From Billgrantia desiderata (lineage in GTDB: Bacteria; Pseudomonadota; Gammaproteobacteria; Pseudomonadales; Halomonadaceae), in NCBI GenBank assembly GCA_011742915.1, contig JAAQTN010000032.1:1-60912 (forward strand): a DNA stretch of 60,912 nt. Direction: 5' to 3'. Below are positions 42,699 to 50,641 of the stretch, one piece after another. Position 1 is the first letter of the stretch. Each line of letters starts with the position of its first letter. The position numbers and the translations under genes were made by a program. A model generated the notes under the pieces. The model saw only the letters and a program-made list of their open reading frames with translations, was not told where the DNA came from and made no database searches.

Positions 42699-43694
42699 GT
42701 GAAAAAGAAGCGACCGACACTGCAGGACATCGCCGACCGGGTCGGGGCGACCAAGATGACGGTCAGTCGTTGCCTGCGCGATCCGACGACGGTCTCCGAG
42801 GGCCTGCGTGAGCGCATCTTCAGCGTGGCGGAGCAGGTCGGCTACATCCCCAATCGGGCGCCCGACCTGCTTTCGCGGGCCACCAGCCACTCCATCGGGC
42901 TGCTGGTACCGTCGCTGTCCAACCAGGTGTTCGCCGACGTGCTGGTGGGTATCGAGGAGGTGACCGAACCGCTGGGCTACCACCTGATGCTGGCGCACTA
43001 CGGCTACAGCCCGGAGCTGGAGGAGCGCAGTCTGGCGTCGCTGCTCTCCTACAACGTCGACGGTCTGATTCTCTCCGACAGCCACCATACCGCGCGTACC
43101 TGCCGCATGCTCGAAACCGCGGGCATTCCCACGGTCGAGATCATGGACTCGCTGAGCAAGCCGCTGCACCAGGCAGTGGGCTACGACAACGTGCGTGCCG
43201 CCTACGACATGATCAGCGAGATGATTCGCCAAGGTCGGCGTCGCATCGTCTATCTCGCCGTGCGTCTCGATCAGCGTACCCGCCAGCGGGAAGAGGGGTA
43301 CCGGCGGGCGATGGCAGAGCACGGGCTCGACCCTCTCACCCTGCACCGTAGCCAGCGCTCCTCCTATAGCGTGGGGGCGGCGCTACTCAACGAGATCCTC
43401 GTCGAGCACCCGGACACCGACGGCATCTTCTGCACCAACGACGACGTCGCGGTCGGCGCCTACTTCGAATGCCTGCGACAGGGCGTGGCGGTACCGCAGC
43501 GCATGGCCATCGCCGGTTTCCACGGCCACGACGTGGGCCAGGTGATGTCGCCGCGGCTGGCCAGCGTGATCACGCCGCGGCGGGACATCGGCAGGCGAGC
43601 CGCCACCGAGCTGATGGCCAGAATCCAGGGCAAGGCGCTGCAGGAGCCCGTGATCGATCTGGGGTATAGGATCGAGCCCGGCATGACGCTGTAG
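42699..43694 (+). CDS. LacI-family regulator, probable gluconate repressor
   Basis: A 331-residue LacI-type protein. The N-terminal helix-turn-helix reads RPTLQDIADRVGATKMTVSR, and a periplasmic-binding-protein-like effector domain runs from about residue 62 on (SHSIGLLVPSLSNQVFADVL). The GTG start at 42699 is set by the DNA-binding domain and GGGGAA upstream; a longer frame to 42519 is a shadow of gntK's end. Position at the operon end and the matching operator at 38920 make it the likely gluconate-responsive repressor (GntR of the LacI family). Confidence 0.9.
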   Translation: MKKKRPTLQDIADRVGATKMTVSRCLRDPTTVSEGLRERIFSVAEQVGYIPNRAPDLLSRATSHSIGLLVPSLSNQVFADVLVGIEEVTEPLGYHLMLAHYGYSPELEERSLASLLSYNVDGLILSDSHHTARTCRMLETAGIPTVEIMDSLSKPLHQAVGYDNVRAAYDMISEMIRQGRRRIVYLAVRLDQRTRQREEGYRRAMAEHGLDPLTLHRSQRSSYSVGAALLNEILVEHPDTDGIFCTNDDVAVGAYFECLRQGVAVPQRMAIAGFHGHDVGQVMSPRLASVITPRRDIGRRAATELMARIQGKALQEPVIDLGYRIEPGMTL

Positions 43695-43706
43695 CCCCGC
43701 TTCCCC

Positions 43707-44108
43707 TTAGTCTGTGTCGTTCTGCTCGGGTTGGCGCGCCATCAGTGTGATCTCGACGTTGGAGCCGCCGCTCAGGCGTGGCGATTCGGTGCAGGTGCGT
43801 GCGGGGTAGCGCTTCTCTTCGAAGAACTCGGCGTAGGCGGCGTCCATGGTGTGAATGGTGTCCAGGTTGGTCAGGTGAACGTCCACCCGCACCACGTCGG
43901 CCATCGAGGCGCCGGCATACTCCAGCATGCGTGACAGGCGGCGCATCACCCAGCGGGTCTCCTCGGCGATGTCGCCGAGTACGGCTTCGCCTCCCTGAAT
44001 GTCGGTCACCGTCAATCCGGAAAGGAAGATGTAGTGGCCGTCCAGCACGATGTGGCTACCGGGAAAGACCGGAATGGCAAGCGTCGGGTCGTTGCGGAAA
44101 CGGTGCAT
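43707..44108 (-). CDS. RidA-family protein
   Basis: A 133-residue YjgF/YER057c/UK114-type protein: HYIFLSGLTVTDIQGG, then DVVRVDVHLTNLDTIHTMDAAY and ARTCTESPRLSGGSNVEITLMA, with the conserved Arg in ARTC. Canonical RidA deaminates reactive enamines/imines (2-aminoacrylate); divergent RidA groups have unknown roles. It is opposite in strand to the flanking operons. Start by AGGGG upstream of 44108. Confidence 0.87.
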   Translation of the reverse strand: MHRFRNDPTLAIPVFPGSHIVLDGHYIFLSGLTVTDIQGGEAVLGDIAEETRWVMRRLSRMLEYAGASMADVVRVDVHLTNLDTIHTMDAAYAEFFEEKRYPARTCTESPRLSGGSNVEITLMARQPEQNDTD

Positions 44109-44261
44109 GGCGCTGCCCCTGGCTGCGGTTGGCGTTCCTCTCATTGTGGTTGCATCTGCCCAGGGTGCAAGGCGCTTGCCTTCGCTGCATGGCTGGTCGA
44201 TGCTATCGGCTGAAGCGTGCTGCGATGCAGTATTTTCCTTCATCCGATCAAGGCGAAGCGC

Positions 44262-45680
44262 ATGGACGATCAGGGAGTGCGGGCAGACAACGGGTTCATC
44301 GAGAACCGTACCTTCGACGAGATCAGGGTCGGCGATACAGCGGCCTTGGAAAAGCGGCTGACGCTGGACGACATCAAGCTCTTCGCGATCATGTCCGGCG
44401 ACATCAACCCGGCCCACCTGGATGACGATTTCGCCAAGAGCACCCGCTTTCAGGAAGTCATCGCCCACGGCATGTGGGGCGGGGCGCTGATCTCTACCGT
44501 GCTGGGTACCGAGCTGCCCGGTCCCGGTACCATTTATCTGGGTCAGACCCTGCGTTTTCGCCGGCCGGTGAGGCTCGGCGACGTGCTGCGGGTGAGCGTG
44601 CGCGCCCAGGCCAAGGACGAAGCGCACAAGCGCATTACCTTCGACTGTCTGTGCGCCAACCAGAACGGCGAGACCGTGATCGAAGGGCAGGCGGAGGTCC
44701 AGGCGCCGACCGAGAAGATTCGCCGTCCGCGCACCGTGCTGCCGCGGGTGCGGCTGGCGGAGCGGGCGCACCTGCACGAAATGCTCAGTGCCGCCGAACA
44801 CCCCGCACCGGTGAGCATGGCCGTGGTGCATCCGGTGGACGAGGTCTCGATCATGGGCGCCGTCGAATCGGCCCGCCAGGGGCTCATTCGACCGGTGCTG
44901 GTGGGCCCCAAGGCCAAGGTGCATGCCGCTGCCGAAGCCGCCGGCGTCGATATCGCCGAGTTCGAGCTGGTCGACGTGCCCCACAGCCATGCTGCCGCGG
45001 CCGAGGCCGTGGCCATGACCCGGGCGGGGCGGGTGGAGGCACTGATGAAGGGGGCGCTGCACACCGACGAGCTGCTGCATGAAGTGGTCAAGCGCGACAC
45101 CGGCCTGCGTACCGAGCGCTGCCTGAGCCACGTCATGGCCTTCGACGTGCCGACCTACCCGCGGCCGCTGTTCATCACCGATGCGGCGATCAACATCTAC
45201 CCGACCCTGGCGCACAAGAAGGACATCGTGCAGAACGCCATCGACCTGGCACACGCAGTCGGTCTCGACTCGCCACGGGTGGCACTGCTTTCGGCGGTGG
45301 AAACGGTCAACCCCAAGATCGCGTCCACGCTGGAGGCCGCCGCCCTGTGCAAGATGGCGGATCGCGGGCAGATCCGCGGCGGAGTGCTCGACGGTCCGCT
45401 GGCCTTCGACAACGCGGTTTCCGAGGCAGCCGCGGCAGCCAAGGGCATCGTCTCGCCGGTGGCGGGGCGCGCCGACATCCTGGTGGCGCCGGATCTCGAG
45501 TCGGCCAACATGCTGATGAAGCAGCTCACCTACCTGGCCGACGCCACCGGCGCCGGGCTGGTGGTCGGCGCGCGGGTACCGATCGTGCTAACTAGCCGCG
45601 CCGACGATGCCATCACCCGCATGGCCTCCTGCGCCCTGGCGCTGCTGGTCTCCGAGCAGCAGAAGAGGGCGCGGGCATGA
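44262..45680 (+). CDS. Bifunctional MaoC hydratase / phosphate acetyltransferase
   Basis: A 472-residue fusion. Residues about 10-150 form a MaoC-type (R)-specific hydratase domain: LFAIMSGDINPAHLD (the Asp-His dehydratase motif) and FQEVIAHGMWGGALIS. Residues about 165-470 form a phosphotransacetylase-type domain (PTA_PTB): SIMGAVESARQGLIRPVLVG, LFITDAAINIYPTL and GGVLDGPLAFDNAVS. Such fusions are usual in bacteria that lack a free Pta beside AckA. It should exchange acyl-CoA for acyl phosphate; the MaoC part suggests an acyl chain longer than acetyl, which is inference. It overlaps ackA by four bases. Confidence 0.88.
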   Translation: MDDQGVRADNGFIENRTFDEIRVGDTAALEKRLTLDDIKLFAIMSGDINPAHLDDDFAKSTRFQEVIAHGMWGGALISTVLGTELPGPGTIYLGQTLRFRRPVRLGDVLRVSVRAQAKDEAHKRITFDCLCANQNGETVIEGQAEVQAPTEKIRRPRTVLPRVRLAERAHLHEMLSAAEHPAPVSMAVVHPVDEVSIMGAVESARQGLIRPVLVGPKAKVHAAAEAAGVDIAEFELVDVPHSHAAAAEAVAMTRAGRVEALMKGALHTDELLHEVVKRDTGLRTERCLSHVMAFDVPTYPRPLFITDAAINIYPTLAHKKDIVQNAIDLAHAVGLDSPRVALLSAVETVNPKIASTLEAAALCKMADRGQIRGGVLDGPLAFDNAVSEAAAAAKGIVSPVAGRADILVAPDLESANMLMKQLTYLADATGAGLVVGARVPIVLTSRADDAITRMASCALALLVSEQQKRARA

Positions 45681-46897
45681 GTGGCCAGATCCTGGCCGTC
45701 AACAGCGGCTCCTCGAGCCTCAAGTTCGCCCTGTTCGATGCCGCCAGTATTGCCAGCCCCATGGCCATGCAGGTGCGCTATCGTGGCCAGTTCTCGGGCC
45801 TCGGCAGCCGCGCTCGGGCCGAGCTGCAAGCCGGGGTCGGTACTGAGCTGAATGAAGAGCAAGACGCCGCGCTTTACGATGTACCAGCAACGCTGGACCA
45901 CGCAGGGGCGTTGGCACGCCTGCTGCAATGGGTCGAAGACAATCCGGCGCTGGGTGACGTTCGGGCGGTGGGTCATCGTATCGTGCATGGCGGTGCCCGC
46001 TATCGTGAGCCGCTGCACCTCGATGCCGAATCCTTTGCCGCTCTGGAGGCGCTGAACGAGCTGGCGCCACTGCATCAGCCGCATGGCCTGGCACCGGTGC
46101 GCGCGTTGACCGGCCTGCGTCCCGGGCTGCCCCAGTACGCCTGCTTCGATACCGCCTTTCATGCCACTCAGCCGGCAGTGGCGCAGACCTTTCCGCTGCC
46201 GCGCCGTTTTCGCGAGCAGGGCGTGATCCGCTACGGCTTCCATGGGCTCTCCTTCGACTACGTCAGCCGTGCACTGAGCGCTGAGCGGCAGCGTCGTCAG
46301 GCGACACCGGGTGGGCGCGTGATCATCGCCCATCTGGGTAACGGGGCCAGCCTGTGCGCGCTGCGCGATGGCCAGAGCGTGGCCGCCACCACCGGTTTCA
46401 CCGCCGTGGAGGGGCTGATGATGGGCACCCGCAGCGGCAGCCTCGACCCGGGGCTGGTACTGCATCTGATTCTACAAGAGGGCATGAGCGCCGAGGCCGT
46501 GCAGCGGCTGCTCTACAAGGAGTCGGGTTTGCTTGGGGTGTCCGGGATCAGCGGCGACATGCGCGAACTGCTGGCCAGCGAGGCACCGGAAGCCGCCGAG
46601 GCCATTGCGCTGTTCGTCTATCGCATCGTGCGCGAGATCGGCAGCCTGGCGGCGGCCCTGGGTGGGCTCGACCATCTCGTCTTCACCGCCGGCATCGGCG
46701 AGCGGGCCGCGCCGATCCGCGCCGCCGTGGCACAGGGCTGCGAATGGCTCGGTGCGCGCCTCGACGAAGCAGCCAATGCCGCGAATGCCCTCGATATCGC
46801 CGCGGCCGACAGCCGGCTCGGCCTGTGGGTCATACCCACCGACGAAGAGCGCATGATCGCCTGGTACACCGCCACCGAGCTGGCGCGACGGATCTGA
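45677..46897 (+). CDS. ackA: Acetate kinase (acyl kinase)
   Basis: A 406-residue ASKHA-fold kinase with the AckA motif set: VNSGSSSLKFALF, HRIVHGGARY, FDTAFHATQP, YGFHGLSFDYVS, IIAHLGNGASLCALRDG and MGTRSGSLDPG. It converts acyl phosphate and ADP to acid and ATP. The overlapping MaoC-Pta gene provides the acyl phosphate, giving a two-step overflow or assimilation route. The ATGA overlap suggests coupling. Confidence 0.93.
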   Translation: MSGQILAVNSGSSSLKFALFDAASIASPMAMQVRYRGQFSGLGSRARAELQAGVGTELNEEQDAALYDVPATLDHAGALARLLQWVEDNPALGDVRAVGHRIVHGGARYREPLHLDAESFAALEALNELAPLHQPHGLAPVRALTGLRPGLPQYACFDTAFHATQPAVAQTFPLPRRFREQGVIRYGFHGLSFDYVSRALSAERQRRQATPGGRVIIAHLGNGASLCALRDGQSVAATTGFTAVEGLMMGTRSGSLDPGLVLHLILQEGMSAEAVQRLLYKESGLLGVSGISGDMRELLASEAPEAAEAIALFVYRIVREIGSLAAALGGLDHLVFTAGIGERAAPIRAAVAQGCEWLGARLDEAANAANALDIAAADSRLGLWVIPTDEERMIAWYTATELARRI

Positions 46898-46948
46898 TCC
46901 CGCGGTATCGATCGCACCTCTATCAGCTTCATCGGGTTCTCAGCCAAG

Positions 46949-46968
46949 GGTCGGCTTTCAAGCCGGCC
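46949..46968 (+). terminator. Hairpin at the end of the ackA operon
   Basis: GGTCGGC and GCCGGCC (one G.U pair) close a stem-loop with TTTCAA, about 50 bases after the ackA stop. The hairpin abuts the -35 box of the next promoter (46969), and only two T residues follow, so termination may be partial. Confidence 0.4.
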
Positions 46969-46996
46969 TTGACGCCACCCGCGTACGTTCTATTCT
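46969..46996 (+). promoter_or_regulatory. Promoter of the TetR-DUF1326-DUF2182 operon
   Basis: TTGACG (46969-46974) and TATTCT (46991-46996) are 16 bases apart. The predicted start falls inside the TetR operator that follows at 47001-47014, and the TetR ATG is at 47025. Confidence 0.6.
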
Positions 46997-47000
46997 AAAC

Positions 47001-47014
47001 AGACCGGTCGGTCT
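47001..47014. promoter_or_regulatory. TetR-type operator (NemR-box-like)
   Basis: AGACCGGTCGGTCT has arms AGACC and GGTCT around GGTC, overlapping the transcript start and lying 10 bases before the regulator's ATG. It resembles the NemR box (TAGACC-N4-GGTCTA). Direct autoregulation is therefore likely. Confidence 0.65.
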
Positions 47015-47024
47015 AGGAGCGAGA

Positions 47025-47606
47025 ATGGCACTCAACACCAAGGAGCAACTGCTCGAAGCCGGGCTATCGATGCTGCTCAAGCACGGTTACAACGACTTGG
47101 GCATTCAGGCGCTGCTGGAGGCAACGGGCGTACCCAAGGGGTCCTTCTATCATCACTTCGGCAGCAAGGAGGACTTCGCCCTGCAGGTCGTCGATCGCTA
47201 TATGCAGGAGGTGCATCAGGGGCTGAAAGCCGCCTTGCAGGACAAGACGCTGCAACCGTTGGAACGGGCACGACGCTTCTTCGAGCTATCGCGGGAGAAG
47301 TACCGTCAAGACGGCCACCTTGGCTGCATGCTGGGAGCTTTGGGACAAGAACTCTCCGGCGTGAATCCGACCTTCGCGCGCAAGATCGAGAACTGTTTCT
47401 CCGTGGTGACGCGACATATTGCGGAGTGCCTGGAGGAGGCAAGACACCAGGGCCAGCTGGCGCCCGATGCCGACCCCGTGGAGCTGGCCAACCTGCTGCT
47501 GAACTGCTGGGAGGGGGCTGCCTTGCGCAGCCGTTTACTCAGAGATCCGGCACCGCTCGATCGAATGCTGGATTTCTATTTTGCAGCGGCGACTCGTGGC
47601 GCTTGA
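47025..47606 (+). CDS. TetR/AcrR-family repressor
   Basis: A 193-residue regulator. The helix-turn-helix covers about residues 25-50 (GIQALLEATGVPKGSFYHHFGSK, given here as two pieces in meaning: IQALLEATGV then PKGSFYHHFG). The C-terminal ligand domain has a single Cys at the motif GCMLGALGQELSG near 105, a position where NemR-like regulators sense electrophiles; that parallel is an inference. The gene starts the operon with DUF1326 and DUF2182, and its own operator lies at the promoter. Confidence 0.88.
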   Translation: MALNTKEQLLEAGLSMLLKHGYNDLGIQALLEATGVPKGSFYHHFGSKEDFALQVVDRYMQEVHQGLKAALQDKTLQPLERARRFFELSREKYRQDGHLGCMLGALGQELSGVNPTFARKIENCFSVVTRHIAECLEEARHQGQLAPDADPVELANLLLNCWEGAALRSRLLRDPAPLDRMLDFYFAAATRGA

Positions 47607-47653
47607 ACGTGCCGGGTTGCCGGTGCTCACACTCAAGCTGATGGAGGTGGATC

Positions 47654-48301
47654 ATGACAACAACAATGACGAAGCCGACAACGCCAAAGGCAGGCTATCG
47701 ACTCGAGGGCACGATGCTGGAGATCTGCTCGTGTTCCGCACCCTGTCCATGCTTTCTCGGTGAAGACCCCGACGGCAACGAATGCCATGGCGTGATCGCC
47801 TTCAAGCTGGAAAAGGGGCAGGCCAGGGGCGTCGATGTATCCGGTTTGACTCTCATGAATGTGGCGCACATACCTGGCAATGCGCTGGCCGGAGGCTGGC
47901 GTTCGGTCATCCTGATCGACAGTGCCGCAGACGACGCGCAGTACGAAGCGCTGCTGGACGCCTTCGGTGGCAAGTTGGGTGGGCCGTTGGCCGACCTTGC
48001 AGGCCTGGTAGGTGAGGTCGTGGCCGTGGAGCGTGTGCCGATCGTGCATGAGGCCCAGCAGGTGGAAGGGCGCTTGATCGCACAGGGTAGGGTCGAGGCG
48101 GAACTTGCCCCGATCCAATCCTCACCGGACGGAACCACGGCCACGATGCATGACAGTGCCTTCACCACGGTCAAGGGTGCCCCGGCCTATCTCGGCAAGT
48201 CGCGGCGTTATCGGGTCAGCATGCCGCAGCATGGCATGAGCTGGACTCACGACGGGCAGAATGCCATTCAGACCGCCTGGAAGATGGAGTTCGAGCCGTG
48301 A
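47654..48301 (+). CDS. DUF1326 domain protein
   Basis: A 215-residue cytoplasmic protein of DUF1326. A cysteine cluster CSCSAPCPC lies near residues 25-33 (five Cys in nine residues), followed by GNECHGVIAF; the rest is beta-rich, including MPQHGMSWTHDGQNAI near the end. The Cys cluster looks like a metal- or cluster-binding site, but no function is established. It overlaps the DUF2182 gene by four bases (GTGA). DUF1326 and DUF2182 genes commonly occur together. Confidence 0.88.
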   Translation: MTTTMTKPTTPKAGYRLEGTMLEICSCSAPCPCFLGEDPDGNECHGVIAFKLEKGQARGVDVSGLTLMNVAHIPGNALAGGWRSVILIDSAADDAQYEALLDAFGGKLGGPLADLAGLVGEVVAVERVPIVHEAQQVEGRLIAQGRVEAELAPIQSSPDGTTATMHDSAFTTVKGAPAYLGKSRRYRVSMPQHGMSWTHDGQNAIQTAWKMEFEP

Positions 48302-49089
48302 GTGCCGTGCTCGACCGGCAGGCAAACCGGATTACCGCCGACACCCTTCTGCTGCTGGGCATCATTGGCCTGGCGTGGCTGTTGGCCATCGTGGCCGAGC
48401 TGACCGGCAGGGTGCAGTGGGTCCATCATCACCAGTTGGTCGTCGACGACATGACACTCTGGAGCAGCCTGGTTCTGTTCCTGCTCGCCTGGCAGCTGCA
48501 TATCGCGGCCATGATGCTGCCGTCCACCCTGCCAATGATCGGCCTGTTCCGTCAGGTGGCAGCCGGCCAGTCCCGTCCGGGGGCGGTATGGGCCTGCTTC
48601 CTTGGCGGCTATCTGCTCGTGTGGACCATGTTCGGTGTGCTGGCCTTGCTGGGCGACACGCTGCTGGGGATGGCTCTTGCGGACTGGCACTGGTTGATGC
48701 ATCGACCTGAATGGATGATGGGAGCCGTGCTCGTGCTGGCCGGGGCCTTCCAGTTCACGTCACTCAAGTCGCGGTGCCTGGACAAGTGCCGCCAGCCACG
48801 CTCTTTCCTGCTGGCGCATTACCGGCGAGGTCTGGGTGGGGCCATGACGCTTGGCGTGCGACACGGGCTGTTCTGTCTGGGGTGTTGCTGGGCGCTCATG
48901 CTGGTGATGTTCGTGGTCGGCATTGCCAACCTGGCGTGGATGGCGCCCCTGGCTGCGCTCATGATTTACGAGAAGATCGGCCGCTTTGGAGACAGGGTGG
49001 TACGGCCGGCCGGCATGGCCCTGATCCTGCTGGGTGCACTCGTGTTCCTCGGCCCGGCGTGGATGCCAGCCCTGATGCACATGCATTGA
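48298..49089 (+). CDS. DUF2182 integral membrane protein
   Basis: A 263-residue protein with seven or so transmembrane helices. It starts at GTG. MMLPSTLPM in helix 2, the cluster KSRCLDKCRQP in a loop and RHGLFCLGCCWALMLVMF in a late helix are the DUF2182 signatures. The Cys-x-x-x-Cys and Cys-x-x-Cys-Cys sites could bind copper or another metal; the family is annotated as predicted metal-binding membrane proteins. It ends the operon; a strong hairpin follows. Confidence 0.88.
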   Translation: MSAVLDRQANRITADTLLLLGIIGLAWLLAIVAELTGRVQWVHHHQLVVDDMTLWSSLVLFLLAWQLHIAAMMLPSTLPMIGLFRQVAAGQSRPGAVWACFLGGYLLVWTMFGVLALLGDTLLGMALADWHWLMHRPEWMMGAVLVLAGAFQFTSLKSRCLDKCRQPRSFLLAHYRRGLGGAMTLGVRHGLFCLGCCWALMLVMFVVGIANLAWMAPLAALMIYEKIGRFGDRVVRPAGMALILLGALVFLGPAWMPALMHMH

Positions 49090-49097
49090 AAGGAACT

Positions 49098-49130
49098 CAC
49101 GGCGGCTCCTGCCGTGCAGGAGCCGCCGTG
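49098..49130. terminator. Strong bidirectional terminator hairpin
   Basis: CACGGCGGCTCCTGC (49098-49112) and its perfect inverse (49116-49130) form a 15-bp stem with a 3-base loop between the DUF2182 gene (+) and the MocR gene (-). No U run follows on either strand, but the stem is very stable. Confidence 0.65.
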
Positions 49131-49145
49131 CCATGCCGGGGAATG

Positions 49146-50543
49146 CTACAGCGTCTGCCAGGGAGCGGTAGGCGGTTCGGCGAGCAGTTCGACCAGGGTG
49201 TCCAGCGCCTGGCTCAGCGCTTCCCGCGAGACGGCGGCGCTGAGGCACAGCCGCAGCGCCTGGGGCGCCGGTTCGCTGCCCACGCAGAAGGGCTCGGCGC
49301 TGCTGACCAGCACGTTACGTTGCGCCAGGGCCGCCAGCAGGATGGCGCTGCGCTGGCCTTCGGGCAGCGGCAGCCACAGGTTGTTGCCGTGCTCCCGCCC
49401 GCCCAGGGCATACCCGGCGAGCCGTTCCCGCGCCAGCCGCTGGCGCGCCCCCAGTTCCTCGATCAGCCAGTCGAGCAGCACCCGGCTGTCGTCGCTGGCG
49501 ACCCAGCGGCACACCGCCTCGACCATCAAGGGCGGCACCATCCAGCTCTGGGCGCGCAGCGCCGCGCCCAAACGTTCACGCAGCATGGCGGGCGCCAACA
49601 GGGTGCCGATGCGCAGGCCGCCGGCCAGTACCTTCGAGGTGCTGAAGATGAACAGCGTGCGTTCCGGGGCCAGACGATAGAGCGGGGTGCCGCGTTCGGT
49701 GGCCGGCAGGTACTGCACGCCATCCTCCACTATCCAGAAGTCATGGCGGCGGGCAAGAGCCGCCAGCCGTTCGCGGCGACTTTCGCTCAGCGGCGTGCCG
49801 GTCGGGTTGTTCTGGTCGGGCGTGATGTACACCAGCCGCGGCGGCTGCTGTTGGGCACACAGCCGGGCGAGGGCCTCGACATCCATGCCGTGAGCATCCA
49901 TCGGTACCCCGAGCAGCTTGAGATGCGCCTGGCTGGCGGCACTGATCAGGCCGGGGTAGGTCAACACATCCGCCGCGATGCGCTCACCCGGGCGTGTCAG
50001 CGCCTGTAGTGCCAAACTGATGCCGTGCTGGCCGCCCTGGGTGACGAGCAGCGACTCGGCCTCGGCGGGCATGCCGAGCTCGGTCATCCAGACCGCCAGC
50101 CGTTCGCGATGCTCCGGTACGCCGCGATCCGACTGGTACTCCACGGCGCGCTGCAGCAGCGGACCCTCGACGGCGATTTCCTGCAGCACGCGCCCCAGCG
50201 AGGCAGCCCGCAGCGGATGCGGGGGCGGCAGGCTCAGGCTGAGATCGATGATGCCCTCATCGACGGGGCGACTGGCGAGAAAGTACTGGCCAGACGGCGC
50301 TTCGTTGTCGCGCACGTAGGTGCCGCTTCCCACCCGGGCCACGACCCGGCCCTGGCGCTCCGCCTCGGCATAGGCGCGGGTCACGGTGCCCACGGTGACA
50401 CCCAACCGGTCGGCCAGTTGACGCTGCGGCGGCAGCTTCTGCCCCGGGGCGAGTTCGCCGGCCTGTATCGCCAGGGCGATGGCGTCGGCAATCACGCGGT
50501 AGCGCACGCCCTCGGAAGGGAGCTGAGGAACCCATATTGTCAT
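49146..50543 (-). CDS. MocR/PdxR-type GntR regulator with aminotransferase domain
   Basis: A 465-residue chimera. Residues 1-75 are a GntR winged helix (RYRVIADAIALAIQAGELA, LGVTVGTVTRAYAEAERQG). Residues 95-465 resemble a fold-type I aminotransferase with YITPDQNNPTGTPLS and the PLP lysine K304 in STSKVLAGGLRIG. VEDG (273-275 area) replaces the more usual aspartate-tyrosine pair. Such regulators control genes of PLP-linked or amino-acid transport metabolism. The start at 50543 lies inside a dyad operator, so it likely autoregulates. It diverges from a LysE exporter gene. Confidence 0.9.
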   Translation of the reverse strand: MTIWVPQLPSEGVRYRVIADAIALAIQAGELAPGQKLPPQRQLADRLGVTVGTVTRAYAEAERQGRVVARVGSGTYVRDNEAPSGQYFLASRPVDEGIIDLSLSLPPPHPLRAASLGRVLQEIAVEGPLLQRAVEYQSDRGVPEHRERLAVWMTELGMPAEAESLLVTQGGQHGISLALQALTRPGERIAADVLTYPGLISAASQAHLKLLGVPMDAHGMDVEALARLCAQQQPPRLVYITPDQNNPTGTPLSESRRERLAALARRHDFWIVEDGVQYLPATERGTPLYRLAPERTLFIFSTSKVLAGGLRIGTLLAPAMLRERLGAALRAQSWMVPPLMVEAVCRWVASDDSRVLLDWLIEELGARQRLARERLAGYALGGREHGNNLWLPLPEGQRSAILLAALAQRNVLVSSAEPFCVGSEPAPQALRLCLSAAVSREALSQALDTLVELLAEPPTAPWQTL

Positions 50544-50605
50544 GGTGACAATAAAACCTTTGACGCCAATATTGGCAGGATTATGCTGGAAATTGTGCGC
50601 ACAAT
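50535..50605. promoter_or_regulatory. Cluster of ATTG/CAAT dyads between MocR and LysE genes
   Basis: Three perfect dyads lie in 71 bases: TATTGTC-N5-GACAATA at 50535-50553 (over the MocR start), GCCAATATTGGC at 50565-50576 and ATTGTGCGCACAAT at 50592-50605. A fourth, weaker one (ATTG at 50623-50626, CAAT at 50635-50638) abuts the LysE start. All share the ATTG/CAAT half-site. This is a likely multi-site operator for the MocR regulator, controlling itself and the exporter. Confidence 0.65.
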
Positions 50606-50641
50606 CCAAGCAGAAATCAAAAATTGTATGGGTGCAATAGA

